This document shows, piece by piece, positions 28,167 to 37,143 of a stretch of 54,141 nucleotides of DNA. The notes beneath the pieces are model-generated. The model saw only the letters and a list, made by a program, of their open reading frames with translations, searched no databases and was not told the DNA's origin. Each line of letters opens with the position of its first letter. Positions within the stretch are counted from its first letter, which is position 1. Both the position numbers and the translations under genes were made by a program. The DNA is from Gammaproteobacteria bacterium (GTDB lineage Bacteria; Pseudomonadota; Gammaproteobacteria; SZUA-229), in assembly GCA_024277705.1 (NCBI GenBank), contig JAJRUQ010000168.1, positions 1-54,141 on the forward strand. The letters run 5' to 3'.

Positions 28167-29828
28167 CTAGTTGACAGTGTGCAGATGAATCCGGTTCCTG
28201 CCTTTCTGCTTGGCCTGATAACAACCCGCATCAGCCTCAGCAATCAGCATTTCTATAGAATCGGCGTGTTGTGTAATCGCCACGATGCCAATACTAACAC
28301 CCAGCTTGTAAATTTTATCATGCCATTGAAACTCAAAGGTATCAATATCATGCCGCATTTTTTCACCGACTAACTGTGCACTTTTAATATTACAGTTAAC
28401 CAGTAGAACACCGAATTCATCACCACCCAGGCGACCAATACAATCTTCTTTTCGCAAATGCCTTTTAAATTCTTCTGACAGCAATTTTAAAACTTTATCA
28501 CCGGCGGCGTGCCCGCACTCATCATTAACAATTTTAAAGTGGTCAAGATCAAGATAGAACATGGCATGTTGCCGTTCACTTAAACGGGCATCTTCCAGCA
28601 GGTTTTGCATCCGGGTCTCAAACTCACGACGATTCACCAGACCGGTTAACATATCATGCCGTGCCAGATAAGAAAGCTCATTCGTGTGTTTTTTATTTTT
28701 AGTAATATCACGAATCAATATCACCACACCGTTTGCCTTTCCGTTAACATCAAACAAACCGGTTGATACCAGTTCAATAATAAATTCCTTACCCGATGCT
28801 ATTTTTAAATTAAACTCAACCGGTGGACTATGTTTACTGCTTGACTGTAAACACCAGCTCACCAGATCTATCTCCGGATCACGTGAATCAATACTTAATA
28901 ATTGAAACACCTGCGAAAATTTTTTGCCAATGGTTTCTCCCGGCTGGCAGGAAATCAAATCATGTGCCGCCGGGTTCATAAATTCAATAACACCCTTTTC
29001 ATCCGTGGTAATAACCGAATCAGAAATAGAGTTAATGGTTACCTGGGCACGTTGTTTTTCTTTATATAATTTCGATGATGTTTCAGCATGTTTGGCCAGC
29101 TCCTGTTCCAGCTCAAGGGTTCTTTCAGCAACTGTTTTTTCAAGAAAAAAATACTGGTTTTTCAGTTCCTGCTGAATCTTCAGCTGATGTTCCTGCATAT
29201 CATTAAAGCGCTGTATAATCGTACCCAGTTCATCATTTTTATTGTATGTAACCTTGATATGTTTACGATGCTTTTTATAATAATTAATTGAATGCATTAA
29301 CGCTTTAAGCGGGTTCCCAATGGTCTTCGCATATGCGATACACACCGCAGCAAAAACCACAAGTATCAAAGAAAATAATAAAAAAACTTCATATTTAATA
29401 CGTTTAACAAGTTTGTTAAATATAGTCTGTGTTGTTAACGCAAGCTCAATATCACCAACTTTTTTAATCGCATCATTATTAAAATAGTTGATATTGACCT
29501 TGCGCTGTAAAGACGTAGATTCTTTAACTTCACCATATTTTTCAAGAATGTCACCTTCGCTGTTTCTGATAACAACATAAGCAACATCAGGATCTGCAAT
29601 TAATGAAATATTATATAGCTGGATATCTTTGAGATTCTGGCGGGAAACAGGTTCCGCCAGTAAACGGGAATAGGTAGAACTGAGGTCTTCAAGTTTGCTG
29701 TTGAGTTTGTTTTTATCAACATTATAACTAACCCATTCATAAACCCCGATGAATGCAATAAAGACAAATACAATAAATGGTATGATTATACCCAGAAGAC
29801 GCCAGCATAATTTTTTCTTCACACTCAT
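28167..29828 (-). CDS. Membrane-bound diguanylate cyclase with HAMP, PAS and GGDEF domains
   Basis: The enzyme would make cyclic di-GMP. Domains in order: transmembrane segment (about 9-30), periplasmic sensor region (about 31-145), second transmembrane segment (about 147-168), HAMP linker (about 170-225), a coiled coil (about 225-262), a PAS domain (about 265-375, with VITTDEKGVIEFMNPAA), and a GGDEF domain (about 385-550). The active-site GGDEF is intact in RLGGDEFGVLL, and an RxxD inhibitory site (RKED) sits exactly five residues before it, so product inhibition is likely. No EAL domain follows. It is a single gene. A PilZ protein encoded at 37144 is a possible receptor. Confidence 0.93.
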   Translation of the reverse strand: MSVKKKLCWRLLGIIIPFIVFVFIAFIGVYEWVSYNVDKNKLNSKLEDLSSTYSRLLAEPVSRQNLKDIQLYNISLIADPDVAYVVIRNSEGDILEKYGEVKESTSLQRKVNINYFNNDAIKKVGDIELALTTQTIFNKLVKRIKYEVFLLFSLILVVFAAVCIAYAKTIGNPLKALMHSINYYKKHRKHIKVTYNKNDELGTIIQRFNDMQEHQLKIQQELKNQYFFLEKTVAERTLELEQELAKHAETSSKLYKEKQRAQVTINSISDSVITTDEKGVIEFMNPAAHDLISCQPGETIGKKFSQVFQLLSIDSRDPEIDLVSWCLQSSSKHSPPVEFNLKIASGKEFIIELVSTGLFDVNGKANGVVILIRDITKNKKHTNELSYLARHDMLTGLVNRREFETRMQNLLEDARLSERQHAMFYLDLDHFKIVNDECGHAAGDKVLKLLSEEFKRHLRKEDCIGRLGGDEFGVLLVNCNIKSAQLVGEKMRHDIDTFEFQWHDKIYKLGVSIGIVAITQHADSIEMLIAEADAGCYQAKQKGRNRIHLHTVN

Positions 29829-30045
29829 AAATAAGCCCGGTTATTCATGTAAAAGCCCTATTGCGTCAAGCTGGCCACCCGAAATTTAAAACAAGTTCAT
29901 AATCACCTGGATATTTGAACAGTATTATTCATCCTGTGCTCCAGAATTTGACAGTCAAAACCGTTGCTCACAGCAACGAAACTGGACTCCATCCAGCTTG
30001 TTTACATTATCAACAATAACAATACAAACTATAATGGTATTAGCG

Positions 30046-31062
30046 TTAAGATGCAAATTCGAGAATACTGTTCAACAGGTGCTGTTTCAGCTTTTTATCC
30101 ACCTCTTTTTGCATACGCGCATCAAGTTGCGACTTGTTGCTGGCAGAAACTTTTAGCGGCCAGGACTTGTAACCAATGACTGCGCTTCCGTCCTGGGCGA
30201 TTAATTCAATTTTAAGGGTAGCCCGTAACCAGTACCAGTCATTCTGATCAATCGGCTCCTGGGCGACAACACTGGCCGTCAGCTGATAGCCACGACTGCC
30301 GATATTAAATCCCGCAGCAGCCGCCGCTCCCTGCAAGATCGCACTGAGTCCGCCGACATCATCCTGTTTTACTGCTGTTTGCAGTGGCAGTGAACGTAAT
30401 GCCTGTTGCAGCTGTTCGTTCAACTCAGCCAGATTCCAGGAAGAAGGCAGGCCCTTACCTTTTACATCAATTATTTTCAGGGTTTTCTGTAAAACCTGAC
30501 GATCCTGCTGTAACTGCACGGTCTGGTGTAAATCAGATATTTTCAACAGATCATCATTGCGTTTTTCAAACAGATTCATTGCATACTGTGTTTCTTCATC
30601 CAGACGTTGCATTTCAGTGCGAATATTATTTCCCGCATGTGTCCGGTCCAGTACCGCCAGCGCATGATAAGTTAAATCCAGTGAGTTTTGCCATTGCTCA
30701 GCAATCCTTGCCCCTTCTATCATTTTATCTGTTTTTAAATTGACCGTGCTGGCAATACGTTGACGTTTTTCTACGGTTTCGACACCGCGTGATTGATGCG
30801 TCTGAATATCCTGTGAAGTGGTCGAAACTTCACGAATTTGCACTTCAAAGATTTTGGCCAGATTCGACAGCGCACGTGCTTTAGCCTGTTCAGCATTGCC
30901 CGCAGAACCCGTTGCCGACAGGTATTTAAAGTTAGGATACATATCCTGCTCACTTTGAACCCACTGCGGCGTATCACCAGTGCTCATCACTGCTGTTGAT
31001 TGCATACAGGCGGCAATCAGTAACACACTAAAAATCGCTTTTATTCTGAACAAAGATTTCAT
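30046..31062 (-). CDS. LPP20-like envelope lipoprotein
   Basis: Reading from ATG at 31062 gives a signal peptide with the lipobox LLIAAC (Cys19). The next segment, TPQWVQSEQDMYPNFKYLSATGSAGN... followed by AKARALSNLAKIFEVQI, is the pattern of the LPP20 lipoprotein domain (an alternating beta/helix SHS2-like fold). The rest, to about residue 338, is of unknown type and includes a Gln-rich helical part (about 165-225). A TTG at 31107 would add 15 residues and bury the signal peptide. It is the third gene after lpoB and the COG3014 gene on one strand, 54 bp after the latter. Function unknown; outer-membrane location inferred. Confidence 0.72.
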   Translation of the reverse strand: MKSLFRIKAIFSVLLIAACMQSTAVMSTGDTPQWVQSEQDMYPNFKYLSATGSAGNAEQAKARALSNLAKIFEVQIREVSTTSQDIQTHQSRGVETVEKRQRIASTVNLKTDKMIEGARIAEQWQNSLDLTYHALAVLDRTHAGNNIRTEMQRLDEETQYAMNLFEKRNDDLLKISDLHQTVQLQQDRQVLQKTLKIIDVKGKGLPSSWNLAELNEQLQQALRSLPLQTAVKQDDVGGLSAILQGAAAAAGFNIGSRGYQLTASVVAQEPIDQNDWYWLRATLKIELIAQDGSAVIGYKSWPLKVSASNKSQLDARMQKEVDKKLKQHLLNSILEFAS

Positions 31063-31116
31063 AACTACATTTATTCCCTTGTAATGTCTCTTAACAGGGT
31101 TAAACAATATGGCTGA

Positions 31117-32496
31117 CTATTTCTCGACAGCCGTGACATGTTTCAGCGCATCAGGGTTTGCCGATGCCTCTGGAACCGGAGTATTCCAGTGTTTAATCAT
31201 AAAACTGATCTGTTTCGGCCTGATCACTACTTTTTCATTAATGGTATCAATAATGTGCCCGGCTGCATTGACCACCTGCAATTGCACATCATGTTCCCCC
31301 ACGGGTAAGATAATGCGTTGCAGCTGTATTTCCTGTGGCAGGGTTGTCCAGCTGCGGGTGTCTGCCCGTTCGGTCACAATATTGGTGACCGTCATCAACA
31401 AACCGGCCAGCGAACCTTTATCCTGCGCGGCTGATTGCGTATTGTACTTAATCACCGCTCTGGCCATCGCACGCGCCATGATTCCAGGCATGTCCTGTTC
31501 TAACGAATAGCGGGCCAGTGCATCGATATCTTCGACTGTTTCCAGAGAGTATTGCGATTCATTTACCGCAGCCTGTACCGCATATAAAGAATGTCTGGGA
31601 GTTTTATACACAGGAAAGGCAACCCGCAGGTTTTGCTGTACTTCTGGAGAAAAAAGGTAAACAGAACTTTCACTTCTAACCGGAGCCAGGCCATTGTTTA
31701 ATATAATAATCAGCTCACCAGAATCATCCTTCGGTTTTACCGGCCGGTATGCCTGCATGGCAAATTCTTCTTTATAAGCATTATATTCATCAGTTAATTT
31801 CTGCCAGGCCAGCATACGCAATAAATCCTCCTGCAGCACTACAGGTGGCAGTGGATAGGGATTCCCCGCCTTTTCTTTATATATAATATAAGCTTTGCGG
31901 TACGAAATAAGCGCATCATCGTACTCCCCCAGGCTTTCGTAAATAATGCCCTCAAGATAACGGATAAAGGCATCTTCCTCCGGCTCATCACCCCACTCCA
32001 TCATTTTCACATTAGCCTGCAACATCTCAACCCGGGCACTATCCGGTTGTCCCAATTGTATGTAGTTCATTGCCATATAGGCATGCAGCAGCAACTGCTC
32101 ATAACGATCACCTTCATAACCACGAAAGGTCTCATTGACCGTTACCGAAGCAATATTTTCAGTAATACTGATGCCATACAGGTCTTCTATCTGGTGCTTG
32201 GCGACCTCAAATATCTGGTTACTGTCAGAATATTTGCCCGTCATCCGGCGCAACATGCCTTTATCCAGTGAGGCGATAACTTCTTTCTGCTCGGGATCAC
32301 GAGTTTCGGCAATCGCCAGTGATACTTCCGGCTGCCCATGACGCAAACCATCACGCATGGAAACAGCATAATCACCGTACGTTGCACAGGACTGCAACAG
32401 GACGGCAGAACAAGCCATTGCCAGAGATTTAATCATGCGCCGCTGCCACAAACGATTCCTGTTATCTGCGGCAAACCATAAGTTTGATCTGTTCAT
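31117..32496 (-). CDS. COG3014-type TPR lipoprotein
   Basis: The protein has an N-terminal signal with lipobox LLQSC (Cys37, or Cys17 if translation begins at the ATG at 32436). Helical repeats (about 130-260; QLGQPDSARVEMLQANVKM and SLGEYDDALISYRKAY) look like TPRs, and the C-terminal half is beta-rich. It resembles the uncharacterised COG3014 group. It lies 28 bp after the LpoB-like gene and before the LPP20-like gene. Its placement suggests that it works with LpoB-like protein at the outer membrane, but no activity is known. Confidence 0.7.
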   Translation of the reverse strand: MNRSNLWFAADNRNRLWQRRMIKSLAMACSAVLLQSCATYGDYAVSMRDGLRHGQPEVSLAIAETRDPEQKEVIASLDKGMLRRMTGKYSDSNQIFEVAKHQIEDLYGISITENIASVTVNETFRGYEGDRYEQLLLHAYMAMNYIQLGQPDSARVEMLQANVKMMEWGDEPEEDAFIRYLEGIIYESLGEYDDALISYRKAYIIYKEKAGNPYPLPPVVLQEDLLRMLAWQKLTDEYNAYKEEFAMQAYRPVKPKDDSGELIIILNNGLAPVRSESSVYLFSPEVQQNLRVAFPVYKTPRHSLYAVQAAVNESQYSLETVEDIDALARYSLEQDMPGIMARAMARAVIKYNTQSAAQDKGSLAGLLMTVTNIVTERADTRSWTTLPQEIQLQRIILPVGEHDVQLQVVNAAGHIIDTINEKVVIRPKQISFMIKHWNTPVPEASANPDALKHVTAVEK

Positions 32497-32524
32497 TATT
32501 CAAGCAACCCTGCTATTAATCCGT

Positions 32525-33139
32525 TTAAAGGCGGAAACCACTCTTTTCGATTGTTTTCTTGATTTTTTTCTGTCCGACCCAGACTTTTCTATTCGTGCCT
32601 AACTCAATCAGGGTTAAATCGATTTGGTAAAAACGCGCCTGTTCTCCACCGGCGGCGTCAACAATACTGTTGATGGTTCCCTGCAGCATGAAATCAGCCG
32701 CAATTTCCTGGCCCATTGATTTACGTGTTTCTTCAGTGGCATTTAAATCCTGATCTTTTACTTCACTGCGAATCTCTTCACGATCTTTTGCTGAAGCCAC
32801 AAAATCCACTTCACCGGAGTTGATCAGTTCTCGTTCCATATCGGCAATAAAGGTACGGGTGTTGATATGCTCATGACTAAGATTTCGTACCGTACCAACA
32901 ATAACAGTAGGTGCTTTACCCTTATCCCGGTTGAATTTAGCTAACCAGCCACGCGATAAAACATCCTGAATCATTTCCTCAGCCACCAGGCGCGAATCGG
33001 TATCATTCCAGTTACCGCTTAAATCGGTTACTGTGCCGGAATCAACTCTGGCGACCTTTTTACCACCACAGGAGCTCAGGGGTACCAGCAGGCTTGACAG
33101 AATAATTAAAAAAGCGATTTTTGTTGTCATTTTCTTCAT
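32525..33139 (-). CDS. lpoB: LpoB-like outer-membrane lipoprotein, activator of penicillin-binding protein
   Basis: LpoB reaches from the outer membrane to stimulate PBP1b. The lipobox PLSSC gives lipidated Cys24, followed by CGGKKVARVD and DLSGNWNDTDSRLVAEEM (about 40-57), the signature start of the LpoB domain; IVGTVRNLSHEHINT and GEVDFVASAKDREEIR follow. The length is 204 residues and, unlike E. coli LpoB, there is little disordered linker. A good ribosome site (TGGAG) precedes the ATG. It heads a three-gene cluster. Naming as lpoB means family membership, since the PBP partner is not in the window. Confidence 0.82.
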   Translation of the reverse strand: MKKMTTKIAFLIILSSLLVPLSSCGGKKVARVDSGTVTDLSGNWNDTDSRLVAEEMIQDVLSRGWLAKFNRDKGKAPTVIVGTVRNLSHEHINTRTFIADMERELINSGEVDFVASAKDREEIRSEVKDQDLNATEETRKSMGQEIAADFMLQGTINSIVDAAGGEQARFYQIDLTLIELGTNRKVWVGQKKIKKTIEKSGFRL

Positions 33140-33441
33140 TTTTATACTCCAGATATTTCTTTTCAGTAATTAATTTTCCTGATGCGGTTTATAACATTAA
33201 GTAAGTATAATTGACCAGTTAATCTTTCAATATATGTTAAAAACATGAAGGTATTTCACACTTTTTAAACTCAGTATCAATGGTCAAAAATAACATTACC
33301 GGTGTAAAGTCATTAAAAACACTTCTATTGTGACTTCATCACCATCATGCTGAAATTGAACGCTCCGTTAAAACCGGTTATTTCAGCCGTAATCCACAGC
33401 AAAACATGATTCCAGGGCATCTCTATCAAGTACTTGCACCC
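33140..33441. other. Intergenic region between the DUF5989 gene and lpoB
   Basis: In these 302 bases I see no gene, repeat or clear terminator. The region is AT-rich near lpoB and should carry its promoter. Confidence 0.5.
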
Positions 33442-33594
33442 TTAAAATAAAGTGTAAATAAAGGGAGCAAGTGATGATCCCGGCCCCAATACCAGCAAAG
33501 CCCCCAGCAACGACATCACCACAATCACCGGCAGTAACCAGAATTTTTTTCTGGCTTTCACGAATTGCCATAAATCAGTTATAAATTCCAGCAT
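33442..33594 (-). CDS. DUF5989 family small membrane protein, 50 residues
   Basis: Translating the minus strand from the ATG at 33594 gives 50 residues: MLEFITDLWQFVKARKKFWL, a hydrophobic segment of about 20 residues (PVIVVMSLLGALLVLGPGSS), then LAPFIYTLF and TAA. This is the pattern of the DUF5989 family, a short one-pass membrane protein usually encoded beside carbamoyltransferase and SxtJ genes. The ATG shares its A with the carbamoyltransferase stop (TGATG), so translation is coupled. Function unknown. Confidence 0.88.
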   Translation of the reverse strand: MLEFITDLWQFVKARKKFWLLPVIVVMSLLGALLVLGPGSSLAPFIYTLF

Positions 33595-35915
33595 CAGAAA
33601 GGTTTCTCCAGATTCTCTTTAATCGCTGCCTGTTTTAGCGACGACTTCTCAGTGACTCGATGCTCAGCTGGCTTAACCGTAAAATGACGGTAGCTGTCAG
33701 CCGCCGCCAGTATTTTTCTGTTTAGCGGGTCTTTAGCAAAAACTCGCATAAAAAAACCCAGCGGTGTTATCAATAAAAAATAAATCGCTGACAAAATCAA
33801 CGGTGTTATCACTTTGCTCATTAGCAGACCAAAACGCATCCAGCCATGATATATCGCTTTAATAGAATACGGTAACAATGCTGACCAGACAATCCAGGCA
33901 GCAACAAATATTAATACCGTCAGATTCATTTCTCTGGCCATCAGCCATGGGAACAACCAGCCGAATAATATAAAAATAACAACACCAGTACTTATAGCAA
34001 ATTGCCGCAGTTCTTTTTTCCCCGGTACTGTCGCCCGCTCATTATCAAGTTTTGTGGCAGCGGCAGATGATTTCTGTTGTGCATTCAGCCGCTCAGCCAG
34101 ATCAGCCGGCTGCTCCTGTTTGTTCAACACAAAATCGCCAATCGCAAGTACATCCATATCGGTGTTCATAAAACAGCGCAAGGCATCCTGTGGTGATTCC
34201 ACTATCGGTTCACCACGAACATTAAACGAGGTATTGATTAAAACCGGACAGTCAGTGATCGCATCAAAACGTTTCAGCAAGCGGTAAAATGTCTTATTGC
34301 AGTGTTCCGACACGGTCTGCAAACGCGCACTGTAGTCGACATGAGTGATCGCAGGCAGTGCTGAACGTTTCTGTTGTAACAGCTCAATGCCGCTGGCCTC
34401 AGTGGTTTCGTGCAATGCAATACATTTATTTTTTTTCAACGGGCTGACAAAAAGCATAAACGGGCTTTCTTCCTGCATCTCAAACCAGTCACCCTGTTTT
34501 TCTTTTAAAATCGCCGGGGCAAATGGGCGGAATGATTCCCGTTTTTTAATTTTAATATTTAATGTCGCCTGCATGGTTTCGCTGCGCGGGTCAGCAAGGA
34601 TGGAGCGATTCCCCAGCGCCCGCGGGCCGTATTCCATACGCCCCTGAAACCAGCCAACCACTTTATTCTCTGCCAGATTTCCGGCAACCGTCTGTGACAG
34701 ACTTTCATCATCAAATTTCTGATAACAGGCATCAACAGATAATAAATAATGTTCAATTTCCGCATCATTATATTCAGTCCCCAAGAAGGGCGTTTGCATA
34801 TAGCCAGACACAGGATCAGGTAAACACTTTTCTGACTTACGCTTGTTGTCTAAATATTGATACCAGACCAGATAAGCCGCGCCCAACGCACCTCCGGCAT
34901 CACCGGCAGCAGGCTGTATCCAGATATTTTTAAATATTTTTTTCTGGCGCAATCGGCCATTTGCAACACAATTTAAAGCCACACCACCGGCAAGGCACAA
35001 ATTTTCAAGGCCGGTTTCCTGCTGTAACGTGGTTGCCAGACGGATAACAATTTCTTCGGTCACATACTGTATCGAGCGGGCTATATCCATTATTTTCTGC
35101 GATATTTCAGATTCAGCTGATCTCGGTTGACCGCCAAACAGGTCATGAAAATGCCTGTTGGTCATGGTTAAACCTGCAGCAAAATTAAAATAATGCATAT
35201 TCAAACGAAAACTGCCATCTGCTTTTAAGTCAATTAAATGTTCCAGTATTAAATCCACATAGAGCGGTTTACCGTACGGTGCCAGTCCCATGAGTTTATA
35301 TTCACCGGAATTAACCCGAAACCCCGTATAGTAGGTAAAAGCCGAATACAGCAAGCCCAGTGAATGTGGAAAATCAAGATGCCACTGCAGATCCATCTGG
35401 TTGTTTTTTGCCAGCCAGCCGGTACTGGTCTGCCATTCGCCGACGCCGTCCAGACACAATACGGCAGCTTCATCAAAAGGACTGGCATAATATGCAGAGG
35501 CAGCATGTGCCTGATGATGTGAAGAAAACAGCAAAGCCGGTAAATCTTTTATACTGCAGCCACCCACCTGAACAAGAGCATCGCGCAACAGTTTTTTCAG
35601 ATAAAGCTTTTCTTTTAACCACACCGGCATCGCTTTTATAAAAGCAGGCAAACCGAAAGGAGAGCTTGCAATATGTGTTTCCAGCAGGCGTTCAAATTTT
35701 AAAAAAGGTTTATCATAAAAAATTATATGATCGATCTTCTGCATGGAAACCCCGGCTGTTTCAAGACAGTACTTGATCGACTTTTCCGGAAACGAGGCAT
35801 CATGACGTATTCGGGTAAAACGCTCTTCCTGTACGGCCGCTACAATTTCACTATCAAACAACAATACTGCTGCACTATCGTGATAATAAGCGGAGATTCC
35901 CAGAATATATGTCAT
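33594..35915 (-). CDS. Carbamoyltransferase (NodU/CmcH/TobZ type) fused to an SxtJ-like membrane domain
   Basis: The enzyme should transfer a carbamoyl group from carbamoyl phosphate, via carbamoyl-AMP, to a hydroxyl of a glycan or other metabolite. The N-terminal Kae1-like domain starts ILGISAYYHDSAAVLL and has the metal-binding SSHHQAHAASAYY (about 135); LCLAGGVALNCVANGRL (about 310) follows. The C-terminal domain includes GRMEYGPRALGNRSILADPR (about 430) and INTSFNVRGEPIVESPQDAL (about 570). From about residue 637 a membrane region with four hydrophobic segments and the SxtJ hallmarks (HGWMRFGLLMSKVITPL, LITPLGFFMRVFAKDP) is joined in frame; in most genomes that I know SxtJ is a separate gene. 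Length 773 residues. An SGNH protein gene lies upstream and a DUF5989 gene overlaps downstream. Confidence 0.9.
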   Translation of the reverse strand: MTYILGISAYYHDSAAVLLFDSEIVAAVQEERFTRIRHDASFPEKSIKYCLETAGVSMQKIDHIIFYDKPFLKFERLLETHIASSPFGLPAFIKAMPVWLKEKLYLKKLLRDALVQVGGCSIKDLPALLFSSHHQAHAASAYYASPFDEAAVLCLDGVGEWQTSTGWLAKNNQMDLQWHLDFPHSLGLLYSAFTYYTGFRVNSGEYKLMGLAPYGKPLYVDLILEHLIDLKADGSFRLNMHYFNFAAGLTMTNRHFHDLFGGQPRSAESEISQKIMDIARSIQYVTEEIVIRLATTLQQETGLENLCLAGGVALNCVANGRLRQKKIFKNIWIQPAAGDAGGALGAAYLVWYQYLDNKRKSEKCLPDPVSGYMQTPFLGTEYNDAEIEHYLLSVDACYQKFDDESLSQTVAGNLAENKVVGWFQGRMEYGPRALGNRSILADPRSETMQATLNIKIKKRESFRPFAPAILKEKQGDWFEMQEESPFMLFVSPLKKNKCIALHETTEASGIELLQQKRSALPAITHVDYSARLQTVSEHCNKTFYRLLKRFDAITDCPVLINTSFNVRGEPIVESPQDALRCFMNTDMDVLAIGDFVLNKQEQPADLAERLNAQQKSSAAATKLDNERATVPGKKELRQFAISTGVVIFILFGWLFPWLMAREMNLTVLIFVAAWIVWSALLPYSIKAIYHGWMRFGLLMSKVITPLILSAIYFLLITPLGFFMRVFAKDPLNRKILAAADSYRHFTVKPAEHRVTEKSSLKQAAIKENLEKPF

Positions 35916-35963
35916 TTCATCAACTGTATAAATAAAATAGAATTAAGAAAGTGCGAGCGTCTA

Positions 35964-37103
35964 TTATAACTGTGAGCGTAAATATTCAGCCACAACCTGA
36001 TGCCCCATCGGAGTCAAGTGTCCTTCATTTGGATAATACAGCTGCTTTGATTGTGTAATATAGTATTGTTTAAGATATAGCGCCAGATCCAGCACCTGCA
36101 CTGCAGGCAAAGCAGTAACAGATTTTTTTATGGACTGCCTGAAGTATTCCTGATAACCGGCTGAAACACTTAGTGGTGCTTGTACATAAGAACGCCCCGG
36201 CAGCAGAACAACCGTCAATGAACCCTGCCTTGCCTGCAACACAGAATTTATTTCAGCAATCAGCGCCGACATTAACTTAAGGGGATCTGAAAACCGCTCC
36301 GCCAGGCGTTCTCTGTTTAATTGAATGTCCGGTTGAAACAGGGCCAGGCGACGGCTTATTTCAAACCCGGATAAAAAAGACTGTTTATAGTCTTTGCCCA
36401 TCACCAGACTGGAGATAGTAGTATTACGAGCCGCTGCCGGTTTCCGGGTTAGCGGCACCGGTACATTATTTAATAACAGCCTGTTATCCTGCAGGCTAAA
36501 ATAAGGTTTGCCATGTTCCGCCTGCAACGGAAAAGGCCTCATGTTATCAAAAATATCATTACCCAAATAAACCACCAGTACAATATTTCGGGTTATTTTA
36601 TCACCCTGTTTTTTTATCAGCAGCAGTTGCTGATCGGTACTGTATCCAGGAACACTGTAATTTAAAAAGGAATATTCACTGCCACTGGAGAATACAGCGG
36701 TATTTTCTGCTGAGGCATTAAGTAAGGCGGTAAACGTTTGTTCATCGTTTACCCCCAGGCCAAAACTGAAGCTGTCGCCAACAATGGCAAAGGTTTTTTC
36801 CCTGTCATTATTATGGCTGTTAAGGTGAGCAGCGGCAGACTTACCGCGAAACCCGTCAGAATTTATACTGTAACTGACATCATAATCATAATGCGTATGC
36901 CTGCCTGCCCAGTATGGTTTTAATTTCCAGCCTAACTCTGCATCATACAGAATCATACCCGGATCCATGTGCTCACTGTTTTCGATTAATTGCCGCTGAT
37001 AAGATAACACCCATTCAGCCAGCGAGAGGCTTAACACAAAGCTGAATATTATGGTGATAGCAATAAAACGTTTTTGTTTTATTTCAGAATTTTTATCATT
37101 CAC
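35964..37103 (-). CDS. SGNH/GDSL-type hydrolase-like membrane protein
   Basis: A transmembrane anchor (about 12-31) is followed by a periplasmic domain with the SGNH block I motif AIVGDSFSFGLGV (about 107), a block with LGNDIFDN (about 180) and a C-terminal LTPMGHQVVAEYL (about 362) that supplies the catalytic histidine context. Family members include lipases, esterases and glycan O-acetyl esterases or acetyltransferases. It lies 48 bp before the carbamoyltransferase-SxtJ gene, a frequent partner of such enzymes. Substrate unknown; a glycan at the cell surface is an inference. Confidence 0.78.
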   Translation of the reverse strand: MNDKNSEIKQKRFIAITIIFSFVLSLSLAEWVLSYQRQLIENSEHMDPGMILYDAELGWKLKPYWAGRHTHYDYDVSYSINSDGFRGKSAAAHLNSHNNDREKTFAIVGDSFSFGLGVNDEQTFTALLNASAENTAVFSSGSEYSFLNYSVPGYSTDQQLLLIKKQGDKITRNIVLVVYLGNDIFDNMRPFPLQAEHGKPYFSLQDNRLLLNNVPVPLTRKPAAARNTTISSLVMGKDYKQSFLSGFEISRRLALFQPDIQLNRERLAERFSDPLKLMSALIAEINSVLQARQGSLTVVLLPGRSYVQAPLSVSAGYQEYFRQSIKKSVTALPAVQVLDLALYLKQYYITQSKQLYYPNEGHLTPMGHQVVAEYLRSQL

Positions 37104-37143
37104 AGAAAAGTTCTATTAACTGGAATTTCAAGGTAGGCCTGCA

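Noticed and set aside
31063-31107. TTG start for the LPP20-like gene
   Set aside because: The ATG at 31062 gives a standard lipoprotein signal peptide; the longer form does not.
33383-33571. 62-residue minus-strand reading frame next to the carbamoyltransferase gene
   Set aside because: It overlaps the DUF5989 gene in another phase; the 50-residue frame has family-like sequence and a coupled start, whereas this one does not.
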